A DNA stretch of 64,000 nt from Macrosoma leucophasiata (taxonomy: Eukaryota; Arthropoda; Insecta; Lepidoptera; Hedylidae). Both the position numbers and the translations under genes were made by a program. The stretch spans positions 11,133,501-11,197,500 of the forward strand of contig JAWQUS010000032.1 of the NCBI GenBank assembly GCA_036365455.1. Direction: 5' to 3'. Below the pieces are notes generated by a model. The model was given only the letters and a program-made list of their open reading frames with translations, had not been told where the DNA came from and searched no databases. Below are positions 42,566 through 53,207 of the stretch, one piece after another; the stretch's first letter is position 1; every line of letters begins with the position of its first letter.

Positions 42566-43050
42566 GGAATTTATGTGGCCTACAGATATTTCATTTTGAA
42601 GCGCGCATGGCCCAGCGGCTGGTGAAGATCGTAAACGATCTACTCGGTTAAGCACTACGGGCGCGGTCGGGTAGTATGATGGGTGACCGCTAGTGGCAAA
42701 TTAAATGCGCGTTTCCGTGCTTCGGAGGGCACGTTAAGCCGTCGGTCCCGGTTGCTATCGATGGATAGCAGTCGTTAAACCTTGTCGGAAGCCTAATGGA
42801 CGGTTTGAAAACATCCGACAGCGGGTTGGCAACTAACCCACCCACCTCCACCAAACCGCATTGGAGCAGCGTGGTGGAGTAAGCTCCAGGCCTCCCCCCA
42901 AAAAGGGGAGAGACTCGTGCCCAGCAGTGGCACGTATAATGGGTTGCCATTATTATTTATATTTTTATACAGATATTTGTTTCGGGTCTGGTTGCTTGTA
43001 TATGTGTTGTGTGTATACAACGGCAGAGTGTAAGCGTAGGTATTTATTTA
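42566..43050 (+). repeat. tRNA-SINE tail fragment split by a 5S SINE
   Basis: Left part ATGTGGCCTACAGATATTT and right part ACAGATATTTGTTTCGGGTC match the body of the SINE at 34.0 kb. Confidence 0.7.
42592..42967 (+). mobile_element. 5S-rRNA-headed SINE, copy 2 (with target duplication)
   Basis: Flanked by TACAGATATTT at 42581-42591 and 42968-42978. The 5' part resembles 5S rRNA over about 70 bases: GATCTACTCGGTTAAGCACT, ACGGGCGCGGTCGGGTAGTA, GATGGGTGACCGCT (about 42680-42693), covering the internal promoter. The body has CGTGCTTCGGAGGGCACGTT and AAGCCGTCGGTCCCGGTTGC, then a dyad around GCAACTAACC...CATTGGAGCAGCGTGG, and the tail AGTGGCACGTATAATGG followed by TTATTATTTATATTTTTA. Copy 1 is at 2463-2772. 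Confidence 0.85.
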
Positions 43051-43186
43051 TTATTTTTATACTTCCAATTTTACATCCAGTTTATTTGTCTGTTTTACGC
43101 TTAGCAATTGCGTAAGATGTCCAAAAAACTGGATACTTTCTGATTATCTAACTTATGCAAAGGTATGGTCTTATGGTGATATATTA

Positions 43187-44009
43187 GGTTGGGGAAAAAG
43201 TTTCTTCGCATTTTTTAAGATAATTCAAAACGTTTTTTAATATAGTTTATTTAAATTTAACTAAAGTATGTATGTACCATTTTGTTCGATAACCTTTTCC
43301 CATCTTGTAGATAGGGACATAATCCCATTGCTATACAAATTTTGGGACTTCTCATCAAAATACCGCGACAAGTGGATTTGGCAGTCCTCTCGTGATGTTA
43401 ACCTAACATTGCATAAAGAATTCTGAAGAGACCGAAACAGGTGGAAATCTGAAGGTGTAAAGGTCAGGACTATACGGCGGATGCATTAACACCTCCCAGC
43501 CAAACTCTCTTAATTTTTGCTGAGTGGCTATAGATGTGTGAGGTCTAGCGTTATCATGATGAAACACCACACCCCTTCTGTTGATCAATTCCGGCCGCTT
43601 TCTCTCAACTTCTTGCTTTAATCTCATCAGTTGTTCGAAGTAGAGTTCAGAATCGATAGTCCTGCCTGGTGGTAATAGCTTATAGTGAATAATGCCCTTC
43701 TAATCTCACCACACACACAACATCACCTTATTGCGAGTTAACCCGGGTTTCGCCACAGTCTATGAAGCCTGACCGGCCTTTGACCACGACCTTTTTCGCA
43801 CGTTCTTGTCGTACGTGATCCAATTTTCATCACCAGTTATCAGCTTCTTCAAAAATGATTCGGTTTCATTACGTCGTAATAAAGAATCACAAATGAGTAC
43901 ACAGTTCATTAGGTTTCTTTCAGTGAGCTCGTGAGGTACCCAAATATTGAGCTTTTTTTTGTACCCAGCTTTTTTCAAATGCGCCAAAACTGTTTTGTGA
44001 TCAATATAG
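43187..44009 (-). mobile_element. Mariner element, copy 3 (5' truncated)
   Basis: Same terminal repeat GGTTGGGGAAAAAG at the 3' side. Transposase fragments at 44009-43760 and 43627-43403 with stops in the WWDWKG region and a frameshift near 43460. Breaks off at 44009 where dispersed repeat C begins, losing the DNA-binding half. Confidence 0.9.
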
Positions 44010-44010
44010 T

Positions 44011-44106
44011 GTCGCCCATAAGAGGGGAAGGGGCTGAGTGATGCGGGCAAATCGGGCGGGACGTCGAAGTGTGCATTCTATAGGTACGTAGCATTATTAC
44101 ATATTC
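44011..44106 (+). repeat. Dispersed repeat C, copy 2
   Basis: Matches 3377-3472 and joins directly to the broken mariner. Confidence 0.65.
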
Positions 44107-44867
44107 TCTTCTAAAGTGTTAGAACAGTTTCTGAAGTTAGGGCTTGCAGAGTTAGGGCCTACAGAGTTAGAAACTTGGTTCTACATTAAATCTGATATTT
44201 TTTTGACAGTATGTACGATTTGTGAGCCATAGGCACTAAATGTCTTATACCTATTTAGTAATATATAAGACCATAACATAAACCTAGTATTTACATAAAA
44301 GTTCATAAGTAAGCTATAACTGACTTTGGAACATGTTTGAACTTTAACTATGACATGTGTATGAGAACCAACGAAAAATGTTTAACATGAAAAAAACATA
44401 TCCTATCCAATAATACTACTTTCAAAAACGTAAAATATTAATAAAAGGTCCAAAACTTAAATGAAATATCCTTAATATTCGTAAACTTGACAGTTATTAT
44501 GAGAGAGATACCTATTATGAGTAATATCATAACAAATCGTGTTATCGGTGATGCCTACTACCTACATTCTTTAACAAGACTTACATCTTATCGTATGAAA
44601 TCTTTACCTATATTTATTCTAAGGTAATACAATATTAATAAAGCGAAATAATGCTTCAAAACAAACTTATACATAACTGATATAAAATTATACGGAAACT
44701 ATCCTATCTCGATACACATACATGAATGATATTACCTACTAATTACACGATAAGCTTGTCGCCGACAACATAGATTTAAGCGGACTCTACCGTGTATGGT
44801 TGGACTTTGTTATTTGATAGTTTTTATTGATAAATTGAGATTTTATTTTTTACCATACTGATAAAAA
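44107..44867. other. AT-rich stretch
   Basis: No gene; short direct repeats AGAGTTAGGGC near 44150. Confidence 0.5.
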
Positions 44868-45059
44868 CTATGTAAAAATGATCTGATATGAATGATAATG
44901 AGCAGTGGACACGGCAGGCATCAGCTTTGTCAGTTGATTGATGTTGAAAGGCAAATATCTTCCTGATTCCAGTTCGAAAGCGAAACCTATGTTAGGATGT
45001 AGTGAGTTGAGATACTCCAGAAACTGTTTTACGTCCTGCGCCCCCCCTTCAATATACAA
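44868..45059 (-). pseudogene. Penelope-like element RT scrap
   Basis: Translation carries VKQFLEYLNSLHPNIGFAFE followed by LESGRYLPF, the pattern FL..LNS.HPNI.FT.E.E....LPF typical of the palm/thumb part of Penelope-like reverse transcriptases. About 45 recognisable codons, no other domain. A degenerate fragment; the family call is moderately sure. Confidence 0.5.
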
Positions 45060-45119
45060 AATACATCATCGACTATGTCAACTAGGGGTGCGATACGGGC
45101 CTTCGAAAAGTAACACCGA

Positions 45120-45400
45120 ATGTCACGTCCCCGTAAGTTCACTAACACGAATCACGTGACAACGAATGCACTGTACCACGAAAAACTTAGCACCGAATGC
45201 ACGCGATCCCGAATAATACCACCTCTAATTCACTGTAATACGAATCACTTGAAAACGAATGCACACCACCACGAAAAACTTAGCACCGAATGCACGCGAC
45301 CCCGAATAACACCACCTCTAATTCACTATAATAGGAGAATCACTTGAAAACGAAACCACTACAAAAAAGTTAGTACCGTAGCCATGCGATCTCGAACATT
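45120..45400 (+). repeat. Minisatellite with unit of about 100 bp
   Basis: About 2.5 units. Each contains CGAATCACNTGANAACGAA, CACGAAAAACTTAGCACCGA, ATGCACGCGA and CACCTCTAATTCACT. The last unit is more diverged. Confidence 0.8.
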
Positions 45401-46763
45401 TTGTTTTTTTTTTTTTCAAGAGGAGAGGAGAGGATAGGAAGGGATGAGAAACACTATTATAAAACAAAATGCTCCAGAAAATTGTTCTGATAAACATGGC
45501 GTCGAACGGCGACATTGCCGTGATGATACTGTGTGAGTGGAGTTTTTTTATAACCGAACCTTAGAGAAACATGTAAAAAATTACAAAAACTTTAACAAAT
45601 ATATTATTTTGGTGCAATCACCTTACATACTTATACAAAATTTCGCCATGTTCATCCTTCCGCCCGTCCGTCCATCTGTCCGAAAATTATTATGCTCGGA
45701 GACTGAGTACTAGAAAGCTGTAATTTGGTATGATTATACATATTAGTAACGCCAAGAAAGAAGTGTTATTCAATCTTGGAAAATATTTTATTTTCGGGTG
45801 ACACGTAAAGTGCGAATGAATTTTTTTTTTTGGAATAGTTCGTAAAATCCCTGTTGGATAGATCTTTGAAAAATATTTTGGGTTTCATAATACCACCACC
45901 AAAGGAGATGTTGCAAAAATGTATGGACCTCAGGCCATGTATTGTACACAATAACATTATCGGGCAAAATCAATACAATAACGTTTTTTACTGCATATTT
46001 TCAATTAATTAGCTTTGTTTGCAGTTACAAAACATTATTTGCAGTTAGAATTGCAACTGAAAACCAACATGGCGAATATGGCGGGCGATGTCATTTTGAC
46101 ATTCTCATGACACCTGGAGAAAAACGTAATATTTTCTAAATACTATCAAAATCGATTATTTTTGTTTTATCTACATAGGTACGATCAACTACTATACCAA
46201 GCGTCGGCTGTATCGCCACCATGTTGAACATGGTTGAAAATGATAAAATCGTTTGAATTAAATGTAATTGTGACTCTAAAATATAATATATTCTTGAATA
46301 AATTAATTGTATTCTTCTTCAATTTACCCATTTTTTGAAGACGTGTACGAATTAGAGCCGAGCTCGCAACATCTCCCTTGTCCTAATATTTTAATTTTTT
46401 TCAAAATCTAACACATACCGAGTTAATTTAGAAATTAAAGAAAAAATGGAAAGAAGTATTCACTGGAAGATCTGAAATAAATTTAATAAATTTTGTAAAC
46501 CTAGTCTAATTATTTAGGTTTTAAGGAGGATATTAACCTTAATTCTTTGTTCAAAATCTTATCAGAAGTTCAGACGATAAGTTTTTGATAATAAATGTTT
46601 ACAGGTAACATAAATATTATTAATTAATTTCCGTAATAATGAAATATCATGTATCATGTTGGTTGTTATGGGCGTTATCAGTTTTTTGAGCTAATCGTTA
46701 CATGAGCAAACTAAGTTTTTGCTGCCGCGCTATGATTATGACAAGTTAACAAGTTATATCGTG
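45401..46763. other. Non-coding stretch
   Basis: AT-rich, several short frames without domains. No repeat family of this window recognised. Confidence 0.5.
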
Positions 46764-46850
46764 AACTAGCTATGCCCGCAACTTCGTTCGCGTATTTAAC
46801 AATATTATTGTTCAGTATCTACGCGGACGAAGTTGTGGGCACAGCTAGTT
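46764..46850. repeat. Foldback of a retroelement-tail repeat
   Basis: AACTAGCTATGCCCGCAACT pairs with GTTGTGGGCACAGCTAGTT across a 25-base loop. A sister copy is at 61635-61722. Confidence 0.7.
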
Positions 46851-46893
46851 TATTAATATAACTCATTAATAAAGCCTAAAGTAGCATAGCTTA

Positions 46894-47180
46894 CTGGTGG
46901 TAGAGCTCCAGTGACGGAGCTCACGGGCATAGGCACCACCGCATTACCTAATAAACCTACTTGCCGCTAAATGGTAGTGTTCAGCACTATCATGTTCCGG
47001 TCAGGTGGTAATGTACGGGCCTGTAATTTCCGGCACAGAGGCATAACACCTTAGGCCTTAAGAGTGGTAACGCGTGTGCATTTTGACCTTGGTTTTTGTG
47101 TGGGTGTCTATAGGCTGCAGTCATCACATAACATCAATGTGAACTGCATGCTTGTTTTCCACTTCCATTACATAAAAAAA
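46894..47180 (+). repeat. SINE-like repeat family A, copy 7 (full length)
   Basis: CTGGTGGTAGAGCTCCAGTG to CATTACATAAAAAAA. Possible 11-bp duplication AGCATA..TTA on both sides (about 46884-46893 and 47180-47190), two mismatches. Confidence 0.85.
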
Positions 47181-47315
47181 GCATAAGTTACTCCATAATA
47201 CATGAGCTATCTGTCAGTGAAAGTCCCGTCAAAATCGGTCCAACGGCTGGACCGATTTTGACGGGACTTTCACTGACAGATAGCTCATGTATTATGGAGT
47301 AACTTATGCTTTTTT
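47175..47315. repeat. Perfect inverted repeat, 68-bp arms, 5-base loop
   Basis: Arms 47175-47242 and 47248-47315 are exact reverse complements; loop ACGGC. The sequence is the GGTCCAGCCGTTGGACCGAT-type part of a retroelement tail, also seen around 61740. Begins at the A-rich end of SINE copy 7. Confidence 0.95.
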
Positions 47316-47581
47316 GCCCAAGATTAGCCCCGCCAAACAGACAGACAGACAGACAAAAATTGTAAAAAATGTTCTTTTAGTTTAAATACCATGTATATGC
47401 ATTTAGTTAAAAGCGATTATTTTAATATTACAAACAGACACTTCAATTTTATTCATTTGTATAGATGTATAGATTTATTATGGAAAGGTAATATACAACA
47501 TAAGACCTAAAAATTCTGTGAAAATTTTAAGCGTTTACTTGCTACCGTAATTTTAATCGAGCAAAAAAATATACGAAAACC

Positions 47582-47583
<2 letters not shown>

Positions 47584-47635
<52 letters not shown>

Positions 47636-47697
47636 GGACGGACACGGACGGACGGACGGACGGACGGACGGACGGACGGACGGACAGACAGACAGAC
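47584..47697. repeat. CAGA/CGGA microsatellite
   Basis: About 13 CAGA units, then CGGA units and again CAGA. Confidence 0.95.
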
Positions 47698-47704
47698 AAA
47701 AATT

Positions 47705-47960
47705 TGCAGTTCACATTGATGTTAAATGACTGCAGCCTATAGACACCCACAAAAAGACCAAGGTCAAAATGCAGATGCGTTACCACTCCTGAGGCCTAAG
47801 GTGTTATGCTTCTCTGCCGGAAATTACAGGGCCGTTCATTACCACCTGACCGGAACACGGTAGTGCTGAACACTACCATGTAGCGGTATATTAGCTGTGA
47901 TATTAGGTAATGCGGTGGTGCCTACGCCAGTGACCTCCGTCACTGGAGCTCTACCACCAG
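47705..47960 (-). repeat. SINE-like repeat family A, copy 8
   Basis: Nearly complete, lacking the A-rich end; joined to the microsatellite on that side. Confidence 0.85.
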
Positions 47961-48066
47961 TAAATAATACTATTCGGTCATAAGTATGATGTTATCTATT
48001 TTCAAAACAAATACAATTTTAGTGGTCTTATAATAAGGGTTTATGTTATCATCTTTTGAGAGTCAC

Positions 48067-48130
48067 AAATCAGTCAGAGAACCCGCGACCACTGGGAATC
48101 TAGTCCAGCCGCTCTTTCAATTGAGCTACC
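48067..48130 (-). repeat. tRNA-derived fragment
   Basis: On the minus strand GGTAGCTCAATTGAAAGAGC matches a tRNA D-arm/A box, followed by GGCTGGACTAGATTCCCAGT and a damaged T-arm GCGGGTTCTCTGAC. Probably a tRNA pseudogene or SINE head. Confidence 0.5.
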
Positions 48131-48318
48131 GAATATTTAAAAATATTTCACTCGCATGTTTTATTGCGAAAAAATAATATAAAAAGAATTATTTTTATTA
48201 GAAATTCCACCCCTAAAAGTAATAATGGGAAGGTAAATGGTGAAACGAAGTTCACAGGAAAAGCTGGTACCGAGTGCCGGTAGAAGTGAAAACTAGTGCA
48301 TTTTTTGTTTTGTTGCAC

Positions 48319-48422
48319 CACCATCACCAACGCCACCAACACCACCACCAACACCACCAACACTACCAACACCACCAACACCACCAACACCACCAACACC
48401 ACCAACACCACCAACACCAATA
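48319..48422. repeat. CACCAA minisatellite
   Basis: Short runs of CACCAA / CACCACCAA. It keeps open frames on both strands (Asn-Thr-Thr or Val-Leu repeats) which are not considered genes. Confidence 0.9.
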
Positions 48423-48694
48423 ACGTCATTAACGCTACCAACGCCAATGACGGCAGGAACGCCATTACCGCCACCGACCTCATTGACGCCACCACCGCCG
48501 CCAACACCACTAGTATCACAAACGCCACTATGGCTTTTGTAATTGGGTCCCCATTAATAGGGGATGCAATCCTGGTCACGTGTGCGTCTTACGTATTTTC
48601 GATCAGGGTCATGTGTCCCGACGCGAGTTAACATTATTTGGCCATTACAAGATTTATAGTATAATTAGATCATATTAATATAATATAATATTTT

Positions 48695-48910
48695 TGGTAG
48701 AGCTCCAGTGACGGAGCTCGCGGGCGTAGGCACCACCGTATTACCCTGTCATTACCGGAACAGAGGCATATCACGTTAGGCCTCAGGAGTGGTAACGCAT
48801 CTGCATTTTGACATTGGTCTTTGTGTGGGTGTCTATAGGCTGCAGTCATCACTTAACATCAATGTGAACTGCATGCTTGTTTGCCACTTCCAAAACATAG
48901 AAAAAAAAAG
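48695..48910 (+). repeat. SINE-like repeat family A, copy 9 (internal deletion)
   Basis: Has both ends but lacks about 80 bases between the GCATTACC and CCGGAACAGAGG words. Confidence 0.8.
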
Positions 48911-49107
48911 AAAAAGTGATTCAAAATCGCATTTTTATCAAGCTTAATTTTATCTTGTGCCATACTAAGTTATAATTGAATACAGCTGTACAACCGAGAT
49001 AAAGAAGTGGGGGCGGAAATCTCCAAATCATTCTGTCAGTTTTATATCAACAACTTCCGTTCTTTAAATCAATTTAATCATTTATCACTATTTGTAATTT
49101 GTCGACG

Positions 49108-49145
49108 TTATATAAAGGTAGCGTAATCAAGGAGTTATTTCAAAT
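49108..49145 (+). promoter_or_regulatory. Putative TATA promoter of the acyl-CoA ligase gene
   Basis: TTATATAAAGG at 49108-49118, about 140 bases before the exon 1 ATG. A CA initiator-like step at 49141-49142 lies 31 bases after the TATA start, giving a 5' UTR of about 114 bases. No SINE or LINE overlaps it. Confidence 0.45.
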
Positions 49146-49255
49146 CAGCGTCTAATTTCATATTAACATATTGTGCAGACTTCTCTTCGGATTTGGCAAA
49201 TTTATTTAGTCGTACGTAAAAATCGGTATAGAATAGGCTTATTTTAATAGCTACA

Positions 49256-49411
49256 ATGCCGAAATATTATCCAGTAAGTAAAGAAGAAGAGTGGTATATA
49301 AACGATTTGACTCATCGCTTGGTGGCTAAAACTGGTATACCAAGTGACAGATATCATCTTGGAAAAATAATACTACAGTGTTTACGGGATTCTCCAGAAT
49401 TCGTTTTGCAG
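49256..49411 (+). CDS. Acyl-CoA ligase exon 1
   Basis: 52 codons from ATG: MPKYYPVSKEEEWYINDLTH, then HLGKIILQCLRDSPEFVLQ. Donor GTTAGT at 49412, phase 0. The HLGK..L..LR pattern is the usual opening of this family, and the peptide reads straight into exon 2 (VLQ-IDGATG). Confidence 0.85.
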
Positions 49412-49730
49412 GTTAGTAGTTTTACTATTTATATTTTTATTAATAGGTAGGTAGACTATAATTTTTTAGGAAATGATAAACCATAAAGTCTATAGTTTTA
49501 TTGCGATTCATGCTAATGCCTTGGAGTAGCGGCTCATAGAGCCACCACTATGCACCACAAAAACTGACGCAATACCGGTAGTCAAGAGTCAAGTAGCCAC
49601 TGAGCTATTTTAGGGAATGCATAGTGTGAGATTTGCTTAATTATACCAAAGAGAAAGAACGGATAACAATGCAATAATTAGCTGCCTTTCTGCATTAGTG
49701 AATATGTGTCTTTGTACTGAAAGCAGTAAA

Positions 49731-49820
49731 TTGGACCCTTTAAGAAGAAAAGATCCAGTCAACATTTATGTGATATTTGACTGTTTGACTGGATCTTTTC
49801 TGCTTAAAAGGGTCCAATTG
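49731..49820. repeat. Hairpin element in intron 1
   Basis: ATTGGACCCTTTAAGAAGAA pairs with TTCTGCTTAAAAGGGTCCAAT-type sequence (end AAGGGTCCAAT); AGATCCAGTCAA/TTGACTGGATCT inside. Bases 49412-49730 hold nothing else recognised. Confidence 0.75.
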
Positions 49821-50508
49821 ATGTACCTAACTATTTGTGTAATTTGCAAATCAAACTAGTAAATATTTATGAAAAGAAAAATGATTTCGATATTTTAGGT
49901 CCACTAATACTACATTGTGTATAAAAATCGGGTGGCTTTTTTTTAAATATTTAAAATATTATATAACTTACAATTATCAGAACTCGAAACAATTTTGCTA
50001 ACGTTAAAATAACACGAACTAAGAACTATTTGTGCAACATTTGTGCGATCGTGCAGGTCTTGAATTTGACGCTTAATTTTGTCAAACAGAGTAGAATGAA
50101 CTTTTCAACATAAAATGAACCAATCGCAGAGCGATATTCAACTCTATGAAACCACATAGTAAGTAAAGCTCAAGCGTTGTTTAAAAATTAGATGGCTTGA
50201 TATGACGAGCACATAGCAAAAGAGCATAGTATTTTATAAAGCAAGTGTGCATCTTGAATGCGGCCGTATACGGCACGGCATACGGTGAGCACAACGTTGC
50301 CGTTTCGTACAGCTTTTTCGGCATCATGATATTTGCAGTTCACTCATAAGCAGGCTTGGATTACCTATATACCTACATTAAATACGATTTGCTTCATAAG
50401 AGCGTGTTTTCAATAGTTATCATCTTGATTGACATTATAGTAAAAGTTATCACGTTCGTTTTCTTTAGACTGTGGTAATAGATAGATACGTTTTTTAGAG
50501 TGTGTAGT
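49821..50508. other. Intron 1 sequence
   Basis: AT-rich, no repeat family recognised; small GC-rich spot CGGCCGTATACGGCACGGCA near 50262. Confidence 0.5.
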
Positions 50509-50565
50509 ACTTCACTTGACGAAAAATAGATGCTATTACAGCATCTATTTTTCGTCAAGTGAAGT
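50509..50565. repeat. Perfect inverted repeat, 26-bp arms, 5-base loop
   Basis: Arms 50509-50534 and 50540-50565 (ACTTCACTTGACG...), loop ATTAC. Confidence 0.95.
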
Positions 50566-51007
50566 AAGTCATAATATCATAAAACTGTTGTAAGTATAAA
50601 AAAATTATCCCCAACATTTAAAGATGAATCTAACCGTGAGTTTGCACTGATGAAACATTCACATGTTAAAATCCCTATTTCTTGACAATGTATCGTATCG
50701 CCTTTGCACTGTCATAAATCATGTATCTAAAAGCAAAAATCATCGCGGATTCAATTCAAAAGTCTTGAATTGCAACAAGTTTAAGTCTTGGAACATGTTG
50801 TTTGATCAGGTTGTCAGATTTACACTCAGGGTATCGGATCTTGTCCACTACATGTTTTGTGTTTACCAGATGGTTCGGAAACCTTAAAAACTTTGAATTA
50901 GACAAATTGTGTGATTTGTAGGTATAGCGACAATGTAAACGTCAACATTGACAGATCTATGTATAAATATGACATAAAACTATGTTTGCAGCTATGGTGG
51001 TTTTTTA

Positions 51008-51291
51008 CTGGTGGTAGAGTGCCAGTGTAGGAGCTCAAAGGCGTAGGCACCACCGCATTACTGCCGTTAATTTATCTGCCGTTAAATGATAGTGTTCAGC
51101 ACTGTAGTGTTCCGGTTAGATGGTATGGCCACGTAATAACTATCACAGAGACGTAATAATCAAGGTCTCAGGGGTGTCAACGCATCGGCATTTTGACCTC
51201 TGGTCTTTTTGTGGGTGTCTTTAGGCTACAGGCATCACTTAACATCAATGTGAACAGCATGCTTGTTTGGCACATTCATTACATAAAAAAA
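51008..51291 (+). repeat. SINE-like repeat family A, copy 10 (older)
   Basis: Full length but diverged: CTGGTGGTAGAGTGCCAGTG to CATTACATAAAAAAA. Confidence 0.8.
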
Positions 51292-52444
51292 TGGAAACAC
51301 AGATAACAACAAAATATCTTGAGATGTTTCACTAAAATGACAGGATAATCTTTAGTGCAAACGCAACCCCGACAAAACATATTGTGACACAAATTGCATA
51401 CGACGAGTTGCGAAACTTTACCTGTTTTATGTCGTGCAGTGCAAACTTACCGTAAGAAGACTGCTCAGTTGATTAATAATTAGGTACTTGTACTTAATTA
51501 ATTGACGGAAAATAGAATAAATAATGTAATTTATGTTGCTGCATTAATCTAATAAATAATGTTTGTAACAAAAATCTGTGTTTGAGTATAATTAACATAT
51601 CTGACCCGGTAAATGTCGCACTCACGGATAAAAAATAATGAAGCCAAAACCTTAAAATAAATTTAAAAAAAAACAGGCGAGTTCAATCATCAGTGTGCGC
51701 AACGCGTAGAAAGTTAGAATTAAACTTACGCGCTATTTTTGCGACAACTTCTAACACGTTTATATATTAATTTTACACGGTGTTATGAGTACCTCATATA
51801 TTATAATAATGTGCATGTGATGCATAAGGTCATTGAAGTATTTAATTTGATAAGGATTAATTTTGTATTGGTGTAAATAGCTTTCCAATTATCGCATTGA
51901 TAACTTGTTTATTTTATACGTAATTGATAACTAAATCAATTTTTTAGAAGATAATAATATAATGTGGTGTCGTGGTGACCGATTGCACTAAATATTATTA
52001 TTAACTATACCTTTTTAAAAACCGGTCAAGTTCGTGTCAAGCCACGCGCAATGTAAAAGCAATGCAATGTAAGAAATGTAATGTGAAAAAGATATATTTC
52101 CTATGGAGTTGTTAGAAATTTTCGAGTAAAATACATTTGGTCGACTATTACTCGCAAACTTGTAAAGCCAACTTGAGTGTAATAGTTTTCCTTTTAATTT
52201 CATTATATATGTGTACTATTGCCGTAACGTTTGAATTTCTAACAACAACCGTTTAGTTGGTAGGGAGGGGGGAGACTTGCCCCTAACGAAAATTGGCTTA
52301 ACTTAATGGCCTTTGTGAAGCTCGATAAGCATTCGCCTACGGAGTCACAAACAGTTGATTGAATCGAAAAATTATGTTTCCACACCCTTAACATTTTTAA
52401 AAGAGCTATTCAACAATATCCCACACTATATAGAAAACGAAATT
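51292..52444. other. Intron 1 sequence
   Basis: AT-rich, no gene or clear repeat. Confidence 0.5.
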
Positions 52445-52491
52445 ACGCATACCCTTCCTTGGGGACCCTCTCCCCAAGGAAGGGTATGCGT
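52445..52491. repeat. Perfect inverted repeat, 21-bp arms, 5-base loop
   Basis: Arms 52445-52465 and 52471-52491 (ACGCATACCCTTCC...), loop CCCTC. Marks the edge of the GC-rich repeat that follows. Confidence 0.95.
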
Positions 52492-53040
52492 GGGTTATAA
52501 GGACTCCGAGAAAGGACTATCCGTCTACCCACTAAAATCCCTGGGTGTTCCGACTCGTCCGCCATAAGTGGCGGGGTCACGGGAACGTTTTCGCACACAT
52601 CCGAGACCGCACCGGTGCGTGCTCGTTGCCAAGCCCGCCTCGGGGCCTTTCGGCTCCAATCAACACTAGTGGCGTGCGGAACAGCTGTATGCACACATTG
52701 CATTAGGGCGACGGACATCCCCTAGTGTGACGCCCGAAAGTCCCTGCCCCGACCACTCACAACACCAGGCGTCCCAAGACACCGGGGTGGAGGGGTAAAG
52801 GATCACACAGTTTGGCCCCGGGGAGCGGGAGTGTCAGGGTCGAACTGACTCTCAACCGTCCCTCCGCGGCCCCACGACGTCCCTACCTGACGGCGAGATC
52901 ACCGCTAGGTGGCTGGGGATAGGGTGCAGGGCCAACGACATGCCCATAGACCACTTCCCCAGAGACCCCAGCCGTCTCCCCACCACAGGAGCGAGTGGCG
53001 GCCAGAGCCACGCCATACGCCGCTTTGCACTTTATAACTG
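52492..53040 (-). repeat. GC-rich repeat, probable LINE 5' region
   Basis: Much higher GC than its surroundings. Its end (52980-53030) is the reverse complement of a scrap at about 23130-23190 (GGCGTGGCTCT.CCGCCACTCG). A 91-codon minus-strand frame (52718-52443) has no recognised domain. Likely a retroelement leader; family unknown. Confidence 0.5.
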
Positions 53041-53171
53041 AGAGTTGCTTAAAATAATGTGACGATTGAGTATTCGGCCATAGAATCCTAAATTTAGCCT
53101 AGTAAATAAGCCCTGCTGGCACTGACCTTCCAAAAAATGCCTTCTGAATGGGTATTTTCGGTCCGCGGGAG

Positions 53172-53207
53172 GAATCGCCCCATATGTTTATTATTATGGG
53201 GCGATTC
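53172..53207. repeat. Small hairpin, 13-bp arms
   Basis: GAATCGCCCCATA (53172-53184) and TATGGGGCGATTC (53195-53207). Just before it, 53047-53085 is a fragment of MITE family I. Confidence 0.85.

Noticed and set aside
47553..47786. Ser-Val-Arg-Pro repeat frame on the minus strand
   Set aside because: Translation of the CAGA/CGGA microsatellite joined to a SINE-like copy.
48067..48130. Functional tRNA gene
   Set aside because: The D-arm is good, but the T-arm is damaged and the acceptor stem does not close by eye.
48148..48631. Long open frames on both strands over the CACCAA repeat (Asn-Thr-Thr and Val-Leu repeats)
   Set aside because: They come from the simple repeat, which has no stops in several frames; no domain or splice context.
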